A stretch of 64,000 nt of DNA. Origin: Neurospora tetrasperma FGSC 2508 (Eukaryota; Ascomycota; Sordariomycetes; Sordariales; Sordariaceae). Each line of letters starts with the position of its first letter. Positions within the stretch are counted from its first letter, which is position 1. Under the pieces are notes generated by a model. It worked only from the letters and a program-made list of their open reading frames with translations, was not told the DNA's origin and made no database searches. A program made the position numbers and the translations under genes. Below, one piece after another: positions 13,511-24,980 of this stretch. Where the stretch lies: positions 3,752,095 through 3,816,094 of the forward strand of contig NW_009799102.1 in assembly GCF_000213175.1 (NCBI RefSeq), in the 5' to 3' direction.

Positions 13511-15770
13511 CTAAACCATAACCAAAACATCACTCCTCCTCACCAACCTCGTCCCAATATTCATCCCCCTACTATCATCCCTCATCGTCACCCCGGGCGT
13601 CACCACCAGTGAAATCCTCATCTGCCTCGCCTGCAACTGTCCCGCCGGCACCTCACTATTCACCGCCGTATGACTCGCCTCCACAAACTTACTGCACGTC
13701 TCGCTCCACAGATAAACATACGTCATCCTGGATTCCCATCCCATCTGCGCAACACTCCACGCCCTCTCGGCAATACTAAACAAATCAAACAGCGCCTCAT
13801 CACGCACATCGCTCTTCGGCCCAGGCGGCAAAAACGGTCCCACCATCTTCTTGAACTTTTGGTAGTGATCATTCACTTTATAGTTCTTGAATTCCGCCCA
13901 TTTCGGGTGATCAACCATTTGCTTGACCAGTTCCGCCTGGCGATTGACCATTGCTTGACGCTCGTGCGTCTTGCTGTGGTTTTGGGCGCCTGAAGAGTCC
14001 TTGAGGCGCGCAGAAAGGGAAGCCATTTCTTTGTCGACTGAGGGCTCGTATCCCGTCCATCCCTCGGATTGGAGCATTGTGGATGTGATGTATTGTACGA
14101 GGAGGCGTTCGACGAGGTAAGGGCGGGAGACGTCGTCGTTGAGGAGGAAAGAAACGTGCGATTCGCCTATCTTGCGGCCGCGGCCCGGGTAGACGAGGTC
14201 GCACATGTAGGAGAAGAGGGAAGGGGATTCCTTGCGGAGACGTGACTCGACTTCTGGCATGGGTTTGCCAAAGTATTTGTGGGTGAAGGCGCGGATGACG
14301 ACTGTTAATAGGTGGGTGAGTTTGCCGGAGAAGGTGGCGGTTGGGCCGTCCTCGTCGTGGGTCTTGGGTGTCGGAGGGATGAAGATGGCGGTGGGAGGAC
14401 CGTGATCGTGGGAGCGATTTCCACCGCCACGACCGGAGCCGGCTGAGCCACGAGAGACGGGACTGCCCCATTCGGAAACAACGCGGCCGGTGCCTTTGCG
14501 GTGTGAGCTGTGGCCACCACGGTAGTTGAGTCGCTGGGAGTGGGCGATGGCAAAACCCGAGACAGAGCGAGGGGGGAGGGGGCCGCCGAAGTGGGTGCCG
14601 GGCATGAGGTTGTGGCCGCTGCGAGGAGGACGAGTGTTTGAGCTTATGGCGCGGGAGGCTTGCCAGTCGCGAGGGCCGGTGGGGGTGGGGGAGGCGGAGG
14701 AGTCGGTGACGGATGTATAGGGGGTGGAAGAACGGGAGAGCATCTCCAAGGCCATAGCCTTTTCTTCAGGGTCTTTGCGGACTTGCATCCAGAGGTGGCG
14801 TTTGCCGGCGATTTGTTCTTGGAGGGCCTACGTATTTGTTAGTCGTCTGCCGGCACCAATGTTCTCGAGTAATCACATACCTTGATAACCCTCTCATCCT
14901 TGTCCTTCTCGGCCTTCATGTCGGCCTCGAACTTCAGCATCCTTGTCCGCTCAGCCCTGATCTCAGCACGCTCAGCTTCAAGCTGCGCACGAGTCCCATC
15001 ATAATCCATAGTCTGCGACGAGTACATCGTGCGCAGGCTCTCGCACTCGTCACTTTTCCTATCGAGGCCTGTCGCCAAGGACTCGGCAGCGCTGGAAATG
15101 GTTGTCAAGTGCTTGAGAACCTGGGTAATGTCGACGTCAAAACCCTCGCGGAATTCGGAAGGGACGTGTTCAGAGCTGTCGACAGCGTGTTTGAGTCCCC
15201 AGAGCCGACGGTTGGCATCAGCGGCGTGTTTGCGGATGTCCTGCTGAGTGTTAGTTGATGCTCAATGCGAGGGAGAGGTGAGAAGGGATTTACTGAAATC
15301 GCAGGGTGGTCTCCACTGCGAATGAGTTCCATGGAACTCAAACCCTGCGACAGATGCTGCACCTTATTAGGCGGCGTCACCTGGTTATCAGGTATCTGAT
15401 ACCGCTGAGGCGGACGTGATGGTCCCGAAGGATGGTGCGAAGCTCCAGGCTGGAAGCTGTTGAAAGGTTGAAGCTGACCATGACCATTGCCAACATACGT
15501 GCTGCTGCTAGAGCGCGAATGTGACGAATGCATGGAGACAGCCGAGGCCATCGACGAGTGTCGCGAGTGGCCGTTGACGCGGGCGCCTCCTGACTGCCTC
15601 TCGCTTCCGCTGGGCTCGCTAGGAAACGTGTCCGTATCGGGAGTTTCGGTCTTGTAGCTCTTAGTATCAGACCTCCATTGTTGGTTTCCCCTTGACGGGG
15701 GGGAGAAAAGCGCAAGGCGAGCGCCGCCGGCGTCAGACGAGCCGTCGCTGGAGAAGCTTCCGCGACCCAT
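13511..15770 (-). CDS. conserved fungal protein of unknown function
   Basis: Three-exon gene on the minus strand: exons 15770-15294, 15243-14881, 14827-13511, giving about 718 aa. Junctions are GT-AG and in phase 0. The N-terminal 160 residues are Ser/Gly/Pro-rich and disordered (MGRGSFSSDG start). Exon 2 encodes a charged helical stretch likely to form a coiled coil (QLEAERAEIRAERTRML). A second Ser/Gly/Arg-rich linker follows. The C-terminal half (about residues 440-718) looks globular, with blocks such as VVIRAFTHKYFGKPMPEVES and AERAWSVAQMGWESRMTYVY. I do not recognise a named domain. The acceptor of exon 2 is a tandem CAGCAG, so one glutamine may be optional. The function is unknown; the codon pattern and the in-phase splice sites make it a real gene. 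Confidence 0.85.
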
Positions 15771-18700
15771 GGTGATGTGAGCGCGATGTGAGCGCAGTTA
15801 GAGTTAGGTCAAGGATGGGTGGGAAAATACTGAGGTCGGTAAGGAGGATGTGTGGTTAACGCGAGGGGATGGCTGTGGGTGTGGGAAATACTTTCGCAGA
15901 CAGCGAAGAGGAAGTTGTCAAGGAAGACGTTTGAAGAGTATGGTTAGCAGCGCACAATCAAGTTGACTCCTAAAGTTCGAGATCCAGGCGCAGGAGGAGG
16001 TCTGGCGATGGATACTCGAAAAGAAAAGAGAGTGGGAGTAGAAAGTTGGAGAAAGGAAGAAGTGCGCAGGGCCGGCGAGGATTTAAATGCTGCAGAACCC
16101 TCCCGAATTTTTGGGGTTCGTGGGGGTTGTCGGGGAAACGGAGTAGACGTAGAATTAAGGTTTCTGTGACCCGTGACCAAAAGTGAAGGGAGAAGGACGG
16201 AGCCAAAAGTTCAGACGAGTGTCCTCCGGATGTTCGCGGCGTTTGTCTCAAGGTGCTGGCTCCAGGTCCGTCGTGGACTGGAAGGAGATGGGATACTTGT
16301 GACCTCTGTTACCGCAGTAACCGGGAAGATGGGACCTGAAAGCAGCCGTTGATGGGCAGGAGAATCTTCCTCGGTGTCCTGAACTCTGGGAGTAGATGAT
16401 GACTGGCGTTTGCAAGCCGATGCTTAAACTGGGTCTGACGAGATCAGACGAGCTGTCATCTGAAGTTGAGGTGGTCACACGAGTTTGAATTTGACAGTGA
16501 AGATCCACAGATACTTCTACTCTCCCGGTTGCTGAGGCAATGAGGAAGCAGTCCAGTCCCTGATTGGATCTGTTGAAAGCCCGTGGTTACTTCCCTGTGT
16601 CGAAAGCCGCAGTCGTTTCTAGAACAAGACGGCTCGACCTTGGACAGTGTTCTGTGAAGTGTCAGTCTAATTTGAGCAGATGGTATGAAGTTGGTTGCCA
16701 CTTCAACTGCTGCTCACGCCTGTGAATGCGGACATATGCTCATGCGAACAATTCAAGGTTAGGAGACGGCAGTTGTGTGGAGTACCGGTCTTTCCAATAT
16801 GGAAACGTCCGTTAAAATTGAGTACGCTGCGTACGCGACACCGCTCACCTCACGATGAAGTGCCGCTCGCAGTGACAACTCCCAGGGGACTCTGGTGGTA
16901 GCAGCGGGAAGAGATGGCCCGGAGAGGATTTTTTGTCAGAAGATCAACGCTATATAGTGACCAGCGCTGAAATATCCGAAAGCTGGAGAGGTATTTGTCT
17001 CGCTCTGACCGGGTATCCGGAGAAGAAAGTGATGGCAAGCTGAAGCTATTTGCGTCCAGTTTTCCTCCCAAAGGCATTTTGGTAGCTGCAACCAAGGCTG
17101 GATCACGCAGACATACAGCAGTAAGAAGGAGTTGTGATCAAACCACCGAGCACACATTTACCACTTGCTCTTGGCAGACCGACGACCAGACGAAAGGAGA
17201 GAGATGGATTCACACTAGTTGACAACGATTGTTTGCACTTGTTGCCCGGGCACCCACTCCATCTGAACCTTCGTTTCCTGTGTGACTGTGGCTAGAAGCA
17301 TCCGTCGACCGTTTCGTCCGTCTTCTGGTGGAAGATATGAGACGAGACAGTTTGACCGAAGTCAATTAATTCATTGACATCGCTGGACAGAAACGACGGT
17401 GATGTGCAAACAGGTTTGTGAGAGTGAAGTGGCAAGTTGTTGACACTGGCAACGAAACCTGCGCTTGCGGCTTTTGTAACGACGTCTAGATTGTTACACT
17501 TTGCAGGCGGAGACTGTGTCGGACTGTGGAAGGAGGTGATGCTTCTCGTTGGGGTGGATGACTGTCATCCGTGAACTGTTAACGAAAGTATCCAGTATGG
17601 CTTCAGTAACCGGTAGTGAACAGAGCTGTAGCAGAGGTTGGCATAAATAAGTTTGAGAGATACTGGGCGTTTGCCAATCGCCAGATATTGCACTTGCAGG
17701 CGATTTCAGTAGGTGCTGATGCTGAAGATACTTCCAGCTTCACTACCGCTCTGTCAAAAGGAGTCTAAGAGGCCTCAGCCCGCTAACATCGATGACCAGC
17801 TGCTATAGTCCCCATCTCACAGGAGTCGAGGAATACTGGGGTTGATCTGAAAAATAGCATGGCATGTCCATTGCTCTTCTGATTGAGACGAGGAAGTGGT
17901 GAACACAGAGGGAGAGGTTGGTTGGCAAAGTGAACAGGTTCTCTTCCATCAGTGAGACTTGTGCTACACTCGTAGTGTAGTGTAGAATTTGAATAAGAAA
18001 GGGACAGGACATCGACCACTATCACTGCGGTACGAAACGATCTGCATCCAAGACTCGGGGATTCATTGAAACCGAGGTAATATCAGCTCTCAGTTGATTA
18101 TACCAGTCACTGCATCAAGTCAGGTATCTCATCACATTTGCGCCCCGACCGGAAAGTAGGGGTCTGGGCATACCTTCACAGAGTCGTAATGATCAACAAT
18201 CACATAAGCATGGGAGATGATGAAGCTTAAATCACCCGTCTTATTTTTTTTTCCCCCAAATCTAATACAATTTCGCTAAATGACGAACGACATAAATGCA
18301 TCTAAGAAACAAGGTCATTGCATCGAAGAAACGCCACCGGACGTTATAGGATAAGTCGAGCTCTGAAGGGAGAGGTTGATACCTTTTCGTGATGCACGGC
18401 GTCAGTGCATAGAATAAGTCTCCCGTGGCTCGACTGCGTTGCAAGCGCATTATGGTGAGAATCTCGCCGTCACTATGGTCTCGCCTTCTCCACGGACGAC
18501 AAAGTCTCCCGTTGTCTCTTCTGGTACAAGACAGAAATCAGTATTCGGTCGCTTAACCGCTATGTGGGAAGAGCTGCTTTGCAGATGAAGAAGCAGTAGG
18601 GCAAACCCCCGGTCCACCCAGTTCGCTTCTTCGGTCTCGAAAAAAAAATGGCAGTGAGAAGAGAGCAGCGGGGACGATTGTCTGTCATTGCATCTTCATC

Positions 18701-19029
18701 AGCGAGGGATCAATGGTCCTTGCGAAGACCGGTTGTGGTGTAGTGTGCCGTGAAACCTTGAGAGAGCATCTTCAAACTTGAATGCTGGGTGTTGTCCATC
18801 ACTGGTTGCGCTAGACGTTGTATGGCTGGATGGATATATAGCAGGACAATTTGCTCGCTCGACGGCATGAAAGACAACAGGGGATCCTAGAGATAAGTGA
18901 CCGTCGCTCCCTCGTGGGGCTGTCGAGACTCTGCAATCATGTTAGCCCCATGCTGGAATTTGGATGAAAAGTCGGAGAAGCTTACAGTGAGAATGCCTAG
19001 GAAACGCAGTTAAAGTCGTGATTAGCGTC
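15771..19029. other. long gene-free stretch between two minus-strand genes
   Basis: About 3.2 kb with no supportable coding frame. The open frames present are below 100 codons with no splice logic or domain. The left edge would be the promoter/5' UTR of the conserved protein at 13511-15770. The right edge is the 3' UTR of the splicing factor. The base composition is ordinary, not AT-rich as a mutated transposon would be. Confidence 0.5.
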
Positions 19030-20929
19030 TTAGATCGCCTTTGAGCGAGAGAACAAACTGCTGTAGACCGCGTCCACAACAGGTGCAGCGGTAATCATTC
19101 TCCCACCGAAATACCGGCCGTTCAAGCCCTTGATGGCGTTTTCTCCTCCCTGGACCTTATCGAACTTGAGGTAGATGTCGCCGGCCGAGTTGGGATCCAG
19201 AGAAATGTGAACGACGTGGCCATACTTGGCCTCGGCCTCTTCGCGGACATCGTCCTCGAGCTCCTTGATCCAGTTCTCACCCTCTTCCCTGTTAAACGGT
19301 TAGCATCCAATGAGACCCAAGGGACAAGGGATTGACGTACTCAGCAGGGTCAAACATGTTGTGGAGAACAACGCATCGGCTGGCCATGTTCACGTTGACA
19401 GGCAGCGGCTTGGTCTCCGTCTTGGGCTTGAGAATCTGTCGCTCAGGAATGACGCTAGCGGGGGGCTCGTCAGTTCGTGCCAACTTCCTCATGAGGGCAT
19501 CACGACTATAGTTGTTGAAGTTGACACCAGCAACGTCGGTGTCGTCGAGGGCACTGGCACCGGTGCCCTTTTCGTTGTCGCGTGCGCCAGCGCGATCAAA
19601 GTTGGAGGTAGTGGGGCCACGTCCGCCGGCGCCCGAGAAAGCAGATCCCTGGAATTGTTGATGATGATTCTGGCCTTGGAACCTCTGCAGGAGATTGGCA
19701 GTGGACTCTGGGGTGAACTTATCGTTTCCAAGTCCCACACGAATCGGGCGACCAGCGAGGTCGAACCCGTTCATCTTTTCGAGGGCCTCTCTGGCCTGAC
19801 CAGCGTCACGGAACCTAGCGGGGTGGGTTAGCAAACGGTGTGTCTTGGGAAGAACGGAGAGATGTGATGGACATACTGTACAAATCCGTAACCACGGCTC
19901 CTGCCGTTGTCATCCTTCTGGAGCTGTACAAACTCGAGCTCACCAAAGGGCTCAAACACATTCTGCAAATCTTGCTCCGTAATGCTAAAATGGATGTTAC
20001 CCACGTAAAGTCGGTGGAAGGGGATCGAGTTGGGGTGGTGTCCAGAGGTCTCTGTGGTGCGCACTTGGCGGTTCTTCTCAGCCTCGGTAAGCTGGACGAT
20101 GACAGGAATACCTAGGAGTTTCTGGCCAGTGAGCTGTAGAGCGGCTTGGACGGAGTCTTCGTTCTTGAATTCAACATAACCAACGCTGCCAATGTCAACT
20201 TTGTTAGCCTACGTCTCTTTGTATGCGGGAAAAGAGGGACTGCGGTGTAACCTACCCCTTGGAGCGATTGCTGACCCTGTCCTTCACAATCTGGGCCTCG
20301 GCAACAGGGCCGACTTTTTCGAAAAACTCCTTAAGTTCGCGAGTGCGCAGACGGGCAGCCAACTGCTGCACGAACACGGTGCGACGATCACGCTCGTCCT
20401 CGGTCAGGGGCTGAGGGGTACCATCCCGGGCCCTTGGGGTGTTTCTGCCGCTGCGGCGGTCGTCGTCACGTCGACGGTAGCTGTCACCGCGGTCGCGGCG
20501 ATCGTCGCCCCGGGGCCGGTAGTAGCGGTTCGGGGAACGAGATCGGGAGCGGCCTCGGCGGCCTCGGTAGTAGTCTCCATCTCTGTGACGGCGTGAGTGT
20601 CTGCCAGAATCACGGCTCCGGCTCCGACGCCTACTTCGGTGACTTCCGGCATCACTGCGGGGGGTGTCTCTACCAGCCTCACTCGACGAGTTGCGAAGGC
20701 GACCCGAACTACGGTCACGATATCTCCTGCCACGGTCCCTGCTGCTATCTCGGCCCCGGTCACGGTCTCGCTCGCGCTCTTTATCGCGGTCACTGTCACG
20801 GTCGCGGCGTTCGGATTTGGAACCATTCTGGTCAGCGCCGCCGTTGGTGGTAGGAGGGTCGACATCCATCTGCTGCTCCTTGCTAGAGGCAGTGGAATCG
20901 AGGAGGGCCTCGACGTCTAAGCCCGACAT
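19030..20929 (-). CDS. RBM39/CAPER-type SR splicing factor (three RNA-recognition motifs)
   Basis: Nuclear pre-mRNA splicing factor of the SF-CC1 family (human RBM39, S. pombe Rsd1). Exons on minus: 20929-20256, 20185-19877, 19814-19341, 19288-19030, giving 571 aa; all junctions are GT-AG and frame-consistent. Order of parts: an acidic N-terminus; an Arg/Ser/Asp-rich RS region (about 38-165); RRM1 (about 184-258) with RNP2 TVFVQQL and RNP1 SKGVGYVEF, the latter built across intron 1; RRM2 (about 283-360) with RLYVGNI and SRGYGFVQF, again split by an intron; a linker; and a C-terminal RRM/U2AF-homology-like domain (about 460-565) ending [10 protein letters not shown]. Family members bridge U2AF and U2 snRNP components. 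The length agrees with RBM39 (about 530 aa). A possible further intron lies in the 3' UTR. Confidence 0.95.
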
Positions 20930-21964
20930 TTTGTGGGAAAGTGTGGTGTGATTTGCTCTGTCTAGATCGCGGTATTCAATTCGCTTTGCCGTCGAGAGTT
21001 AGGTAATACACTTGGAACGATTTCAGACAAGCGCGCTCTGTGACTAGAGCAACCAGATGCGGCGGCGTGGGCTCAGGTTGGAGGTGGTAGAGGAATTGTC
21101 AAGTTGGACATTGGGAGGCGCAGTTTCCGGTCTGGCAATAAAATGGATTGAACCGAAATGGCAGCCTCAAGGGGGTCTGGGCGGCGCTGGGCCGGCGAAC
21201 TTCAGGCTGTGGCGGCCCATCATTGGCTAGCCGGCGGCAGGTTCTATGATGGACACGTGACCTCCGCTCGCAGAAACTTGTTCGATGCCAAGAAATTGCA
21301 TTGACCGCCTTTGCCCAGGTTGGGCCCAGCTACAGTAAATGACTGGAAAGTGTGCTGTGTCATAGTGAAGCTCGATAAGTTTCCTGTAGCGATAAGTCCA
21401 GCTAACATAGTGCACAATCTCAACCCAACTACCCCTGAACCTGCCAACAGCAATGTGTATGCTTCAACTATCAACAATTCATGACAGACACTGCTTCGAA
21501 TAGCATATCTTCAGTGACGTTACTTCCAAGTCATTCATATTAACATTAGGGGGTATTGACCAACGACCAAAAAGAAGCAACATATACCCATGATGATTCC
21601 CCCTTGCTGCCACCGCAGTCCAGTCCAGCCAAACCCAACAGCTAGACGCCCTATCCCCTTTGCCTACCAACCGGCCGACCAGCCCAAACCGAAGCAAAAA
21701 CCCCTTCCCATTGACTTTTGTCTGTGTTTCCCCAGCTGCCCAACCCGTGATATGAGATATCCTGCCCACCCGAGCCTACGTACGGCGTCAATACTTCATG
21801 AATCCTATTCTATGTACATACTCTGTTTTCCCTTCTTTCTTTCATTACAAAATGGTTGTTTCAAATAAGTATGTACTCCAACGACGCCTTGCAAAGGTCT
21901 AGTCGGGCTGTGTGTGTGAAGAAGAGAGTTCTATATCCGAACCAAGTCCACCAAGAAGCGGCAC
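20930..21964. other. intergenic region splicing factor / fatty-acid hydroxylase
   Basis: Holds the promoter of the splicing-factor gene (right of 20929) and the 3' UTR of the hydroxylase gene. I see no gene or notable repeat. Confidence 0.5.
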
Positions 21965-23140
21965 TTAGTTCGTCTTGGGGTTGTACACAAGCTCGGTACC
22001 AAAGATCTTGTCCCAGAAGGCGCTGGTGACGCCAAAGCCGTTCTCGTAGTCGAGAAAGTGGTGGGCAAGGTGGTACTTCTTGAGCTCCTTGTAGTAGGCG
22101 GGCAAGTTCTGGTGGTGGAGGAAGTAGTGGGTCATGTCGTAAAGGGTGTAGCCAAAGACACCACCGCAGAAGGCGGCCGTGGCGGCGTACCAGTTGTAGA
22201 ACAGGATGGCGTGGGCAAACTTCCAGAAGGGAGCGGCCAGGACGACAAAGAGGGTGGGCGGCATAACGAGGCGGTACCTGTCCATGGGCAGGTAGTGGTG
22301 GATGCCGTGAAGGAGGAAGTGCGCGGTGATGCCGACGCGGTTGTCAGGGAGGTAGCTAGAAAGAAACGGGTTAGTGCGTGTTCAAGTGCCGCGCAAAGGG
22401 TCTGCAAATACTCACTAATCAAGGTGGAACAGGAAACGATGCAGAATGTACTCGATCAAAGTCCAGAAAGCGAGGCCAAATCCGAAATAGCCAGCCACGG
22501 GAGCGACACTGCCAAAGCCCTGGAATGCGACCGAGACACCGTACGAAATGGGCGGCCACCAGACTAGAGGGATCAACCACCACGGCGTTTTGGACAGAGG
22601 CTCAAGGAAGTTGCCAAACAAAGGCGCCGACTCTCCTCCCTTGTAGTGGCGCGGACGGTGGACCTGGTCGAGGTAGAACTCCTTGGAGAAACCACCGTTC
22701 CAGATCTGCATGAACAGCGGCTTGTTCAAGTCAAGGAACTTGTGTGTCTTGTAATCGGCGTTGTAGTCGGTGTCCTTGCTGAGGTCCTCTTCGCAGGACA
22801 TACCCGTCCGAGGATGAACCCATTGCTCTTCTGTTCCGTTCTCGCCGTCCTTCGCCGTTCCGTTCGCCGCAGCGCCGTTTCCTGATGCGAGATATCCCAC
22901 CAGCGACTCGTCGAGGACTTCGTATGCGGCTTCGGAGTGAGTATGCGATGCCTCATCCTTGAGGATAGCGCCAATGTCCTTGCCGGCCCAGTCGAGGACG
23001 AGATCAGCACCGCCGGGGTGGGAGTCGAGGAAGTCGGTCACGTCGTAGACATTCCTGCCAACGGTGACATAGCAAGACTTTGCCGAGTTGTGCGACTCGA
23101 CCTCGTCGATGGTGAGGGTGGGGAGAGTGCGGTCCGGCAT
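21965..23140 (-). CDS. scs7: sphingolipid fatty-acid 2-hydroxylase (cytochrome b5 fusion)
   Basis: ER-membrane di-iron enzyme that 2-hydroxylates the very-long-chain fatty acid of ceramide/inositol-phosphoceramide (yeast Scs7, human FA2H). Two exons, 23140-22416 and 22355-21965, give 371 aa, close to yeast Scs7 (384). Residues 9-88 form a cytochrome b5 domain with the heme motif HPGG (41-44) and a second heme histidine near H68. After a linker come hydrophobic segments (WWLIPLVWWPPISYG; YFGFGLAFWTLIEYI). The hydroxylase histidine boxes follow: HRFLFH, HFLLHGIHH, HYFLHH and HLAHH. The intron lies between the first and second histidine boxes. The orthology is strong; the symbol is that of the yeast orthologue. 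Confidence 0.96.
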
Positions 23141-24980
23141 GGTTGCTGTATTGTGGTCGCAGGATGCAATGCTCTCTGCAGAGTGAGGTCGGCGTCTCGC
23201 GAGTGCTGGGATGTTTTGGGTATGTGATTCTCTCGCTTCTCGCTTATAACTTTTTTGGGCGGTGAAAGAACCAAAACAGTCAAAAAGACGACGGGGGATA
23301 CGGGCTGCCTCGCAACAAGGATATCAAAGAGCTTATAAAAGGAGGGAATGAAGCCTCAAATACCAGACTGGAGCATTAGAATAGTAATAGAGTGAAACAA
23401 TGTAGGTAGGTTGGTAGGGAAAAAAGGGGTCTTATTCTGATGTTATGGGATAGGATCTGCGGGAAGGGACGGGAACGGAAGTCGGGCGTGGTTTGCGTGT
23501 ACCTGAAGAACGGACGACTTTTCTGGGCCCGGACTTGCTGTAGCCGTCAGGGGTTCCCAAGTTCCCGGGGGCGCGCGACAGCTGTCACTTGCTGGAGTCG
23601 CTGTGGTCCCCCGTCCACGGAATGCGCGTAAAACCCGTCAGCAGAGGGTGGCGTTATCCGATGGTACCGATGGGTTCGCCAAGACGGCGCAGGGCGAAGA
23701 AATCGAACTCTTTTTTTTTTTTTTCTTGGTCCCCGGTCTGAAGAGAGAACTCCAATCTTGATCGGCGTTGTTTTCGCTGGATCTTGCCTCTTGCCTGGAT
23801 CTCTCTGGAACCGCACGTATAACCCTGGAATCTACACAATGATAACCCTGACGATGGATTGGTTCCGTCCGTCCTATAAACTGCAGTAGAAGGTAACCGC
23901 GTTGTGATGTCCCAACTTCAGTTCGGTTGTCGGTCGGGAGCGGTGCCTGCCGATTGCCAGGTCCCTTTGAAAATGTGGAGGATTTTGGCGGGGCAAGGCT
24001 CGGTGCAGTGGTGAGCAAAGTGGGTACGAGATTAAGTGCGGGACGGGACTTGTGCCCGGCCAATTTTATGCTTGTTCTTGTCGGAGTGTTTCCCGTCCTT
24101 TTGTTGCTTCATGTGACAGTGTTGGATGATGTCCAATGGGATTGATATCGCAAAGTCATTTGAAACTTGCAAATGATGAACAACTACATGCCTCATAAAC
24201 TAGTTTATGGGCCGGCTATAGTACTGAACACCGAGCACCGTGCACAACTCACCTCTAGTGTACCAACCCATGACGGGAACTTCGTTGGAGATGGGACGGC
24301 GGGATCGTGGATGGCTCCGCTCCAAAAGAACTCTTGGGAGATGAGGTGCGCCGAGACCGTAGAGGTCAAGCAACATCTTTGGCACGCCTTTGAGCCTTTC
24401 CAGACGGATGGGAAAGAACTTGGCAGTATTGGACTGCGGGCGAGCAATTTAATCGAGTCGTTCACAAAGAGAGGAGAGCACCTGCCTTGGCTTCCCGTCA
24501 CTGCAGTGTTCAGTGCACTCAGTTGAGATTTGGTGGGAGTTCAAAATCTGACGTCAAGGGTTCTGCTTGGCGCACCTCGTTGATCAAGCTCAGCTCTCTT
24601 CAGGTTTGCAGCTTTGCCCGTTCCTTCCCCATCCCCATCCTCTTTTTACAAAATCCTTCGTAATCTGCCCACTGGACAGCTTCTTTCAACTTCAGGCGGC
24701 TTGTCTTACTCTGTCTTCAAGTTTCCTCCAATTGTACTTCTCCAAAGACGTCCGCGAGACACACCTTCTGTGCGCGCAGAGATAGGTTGTAGCTGAGTCA
24801 CGCGCATGTTTTTCGAATACTGCGCCTAGCTACTAGACCTGGTTCTACATCTCATCTCCCTTGGCAAATGCTGGATGATATCTTGACCTCTCTCATCTCA
24901 AAACTGACCCAAAACTTCATCCATTTGCGCGCGAATACACAAAGAAAACACGCGAAGCCACACGTTTTGAGTCGCACACA
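23141..24980. other. divergent intergenic region hydroxylase / het-c
   Basis: About 1.8 kb between two divergently transcribed genes. No gene is supported. It contains a T run near 23709-23724 and pyrimidine-rich patches before het-c. It presumably holds both promoters. Confidence 0.5.
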
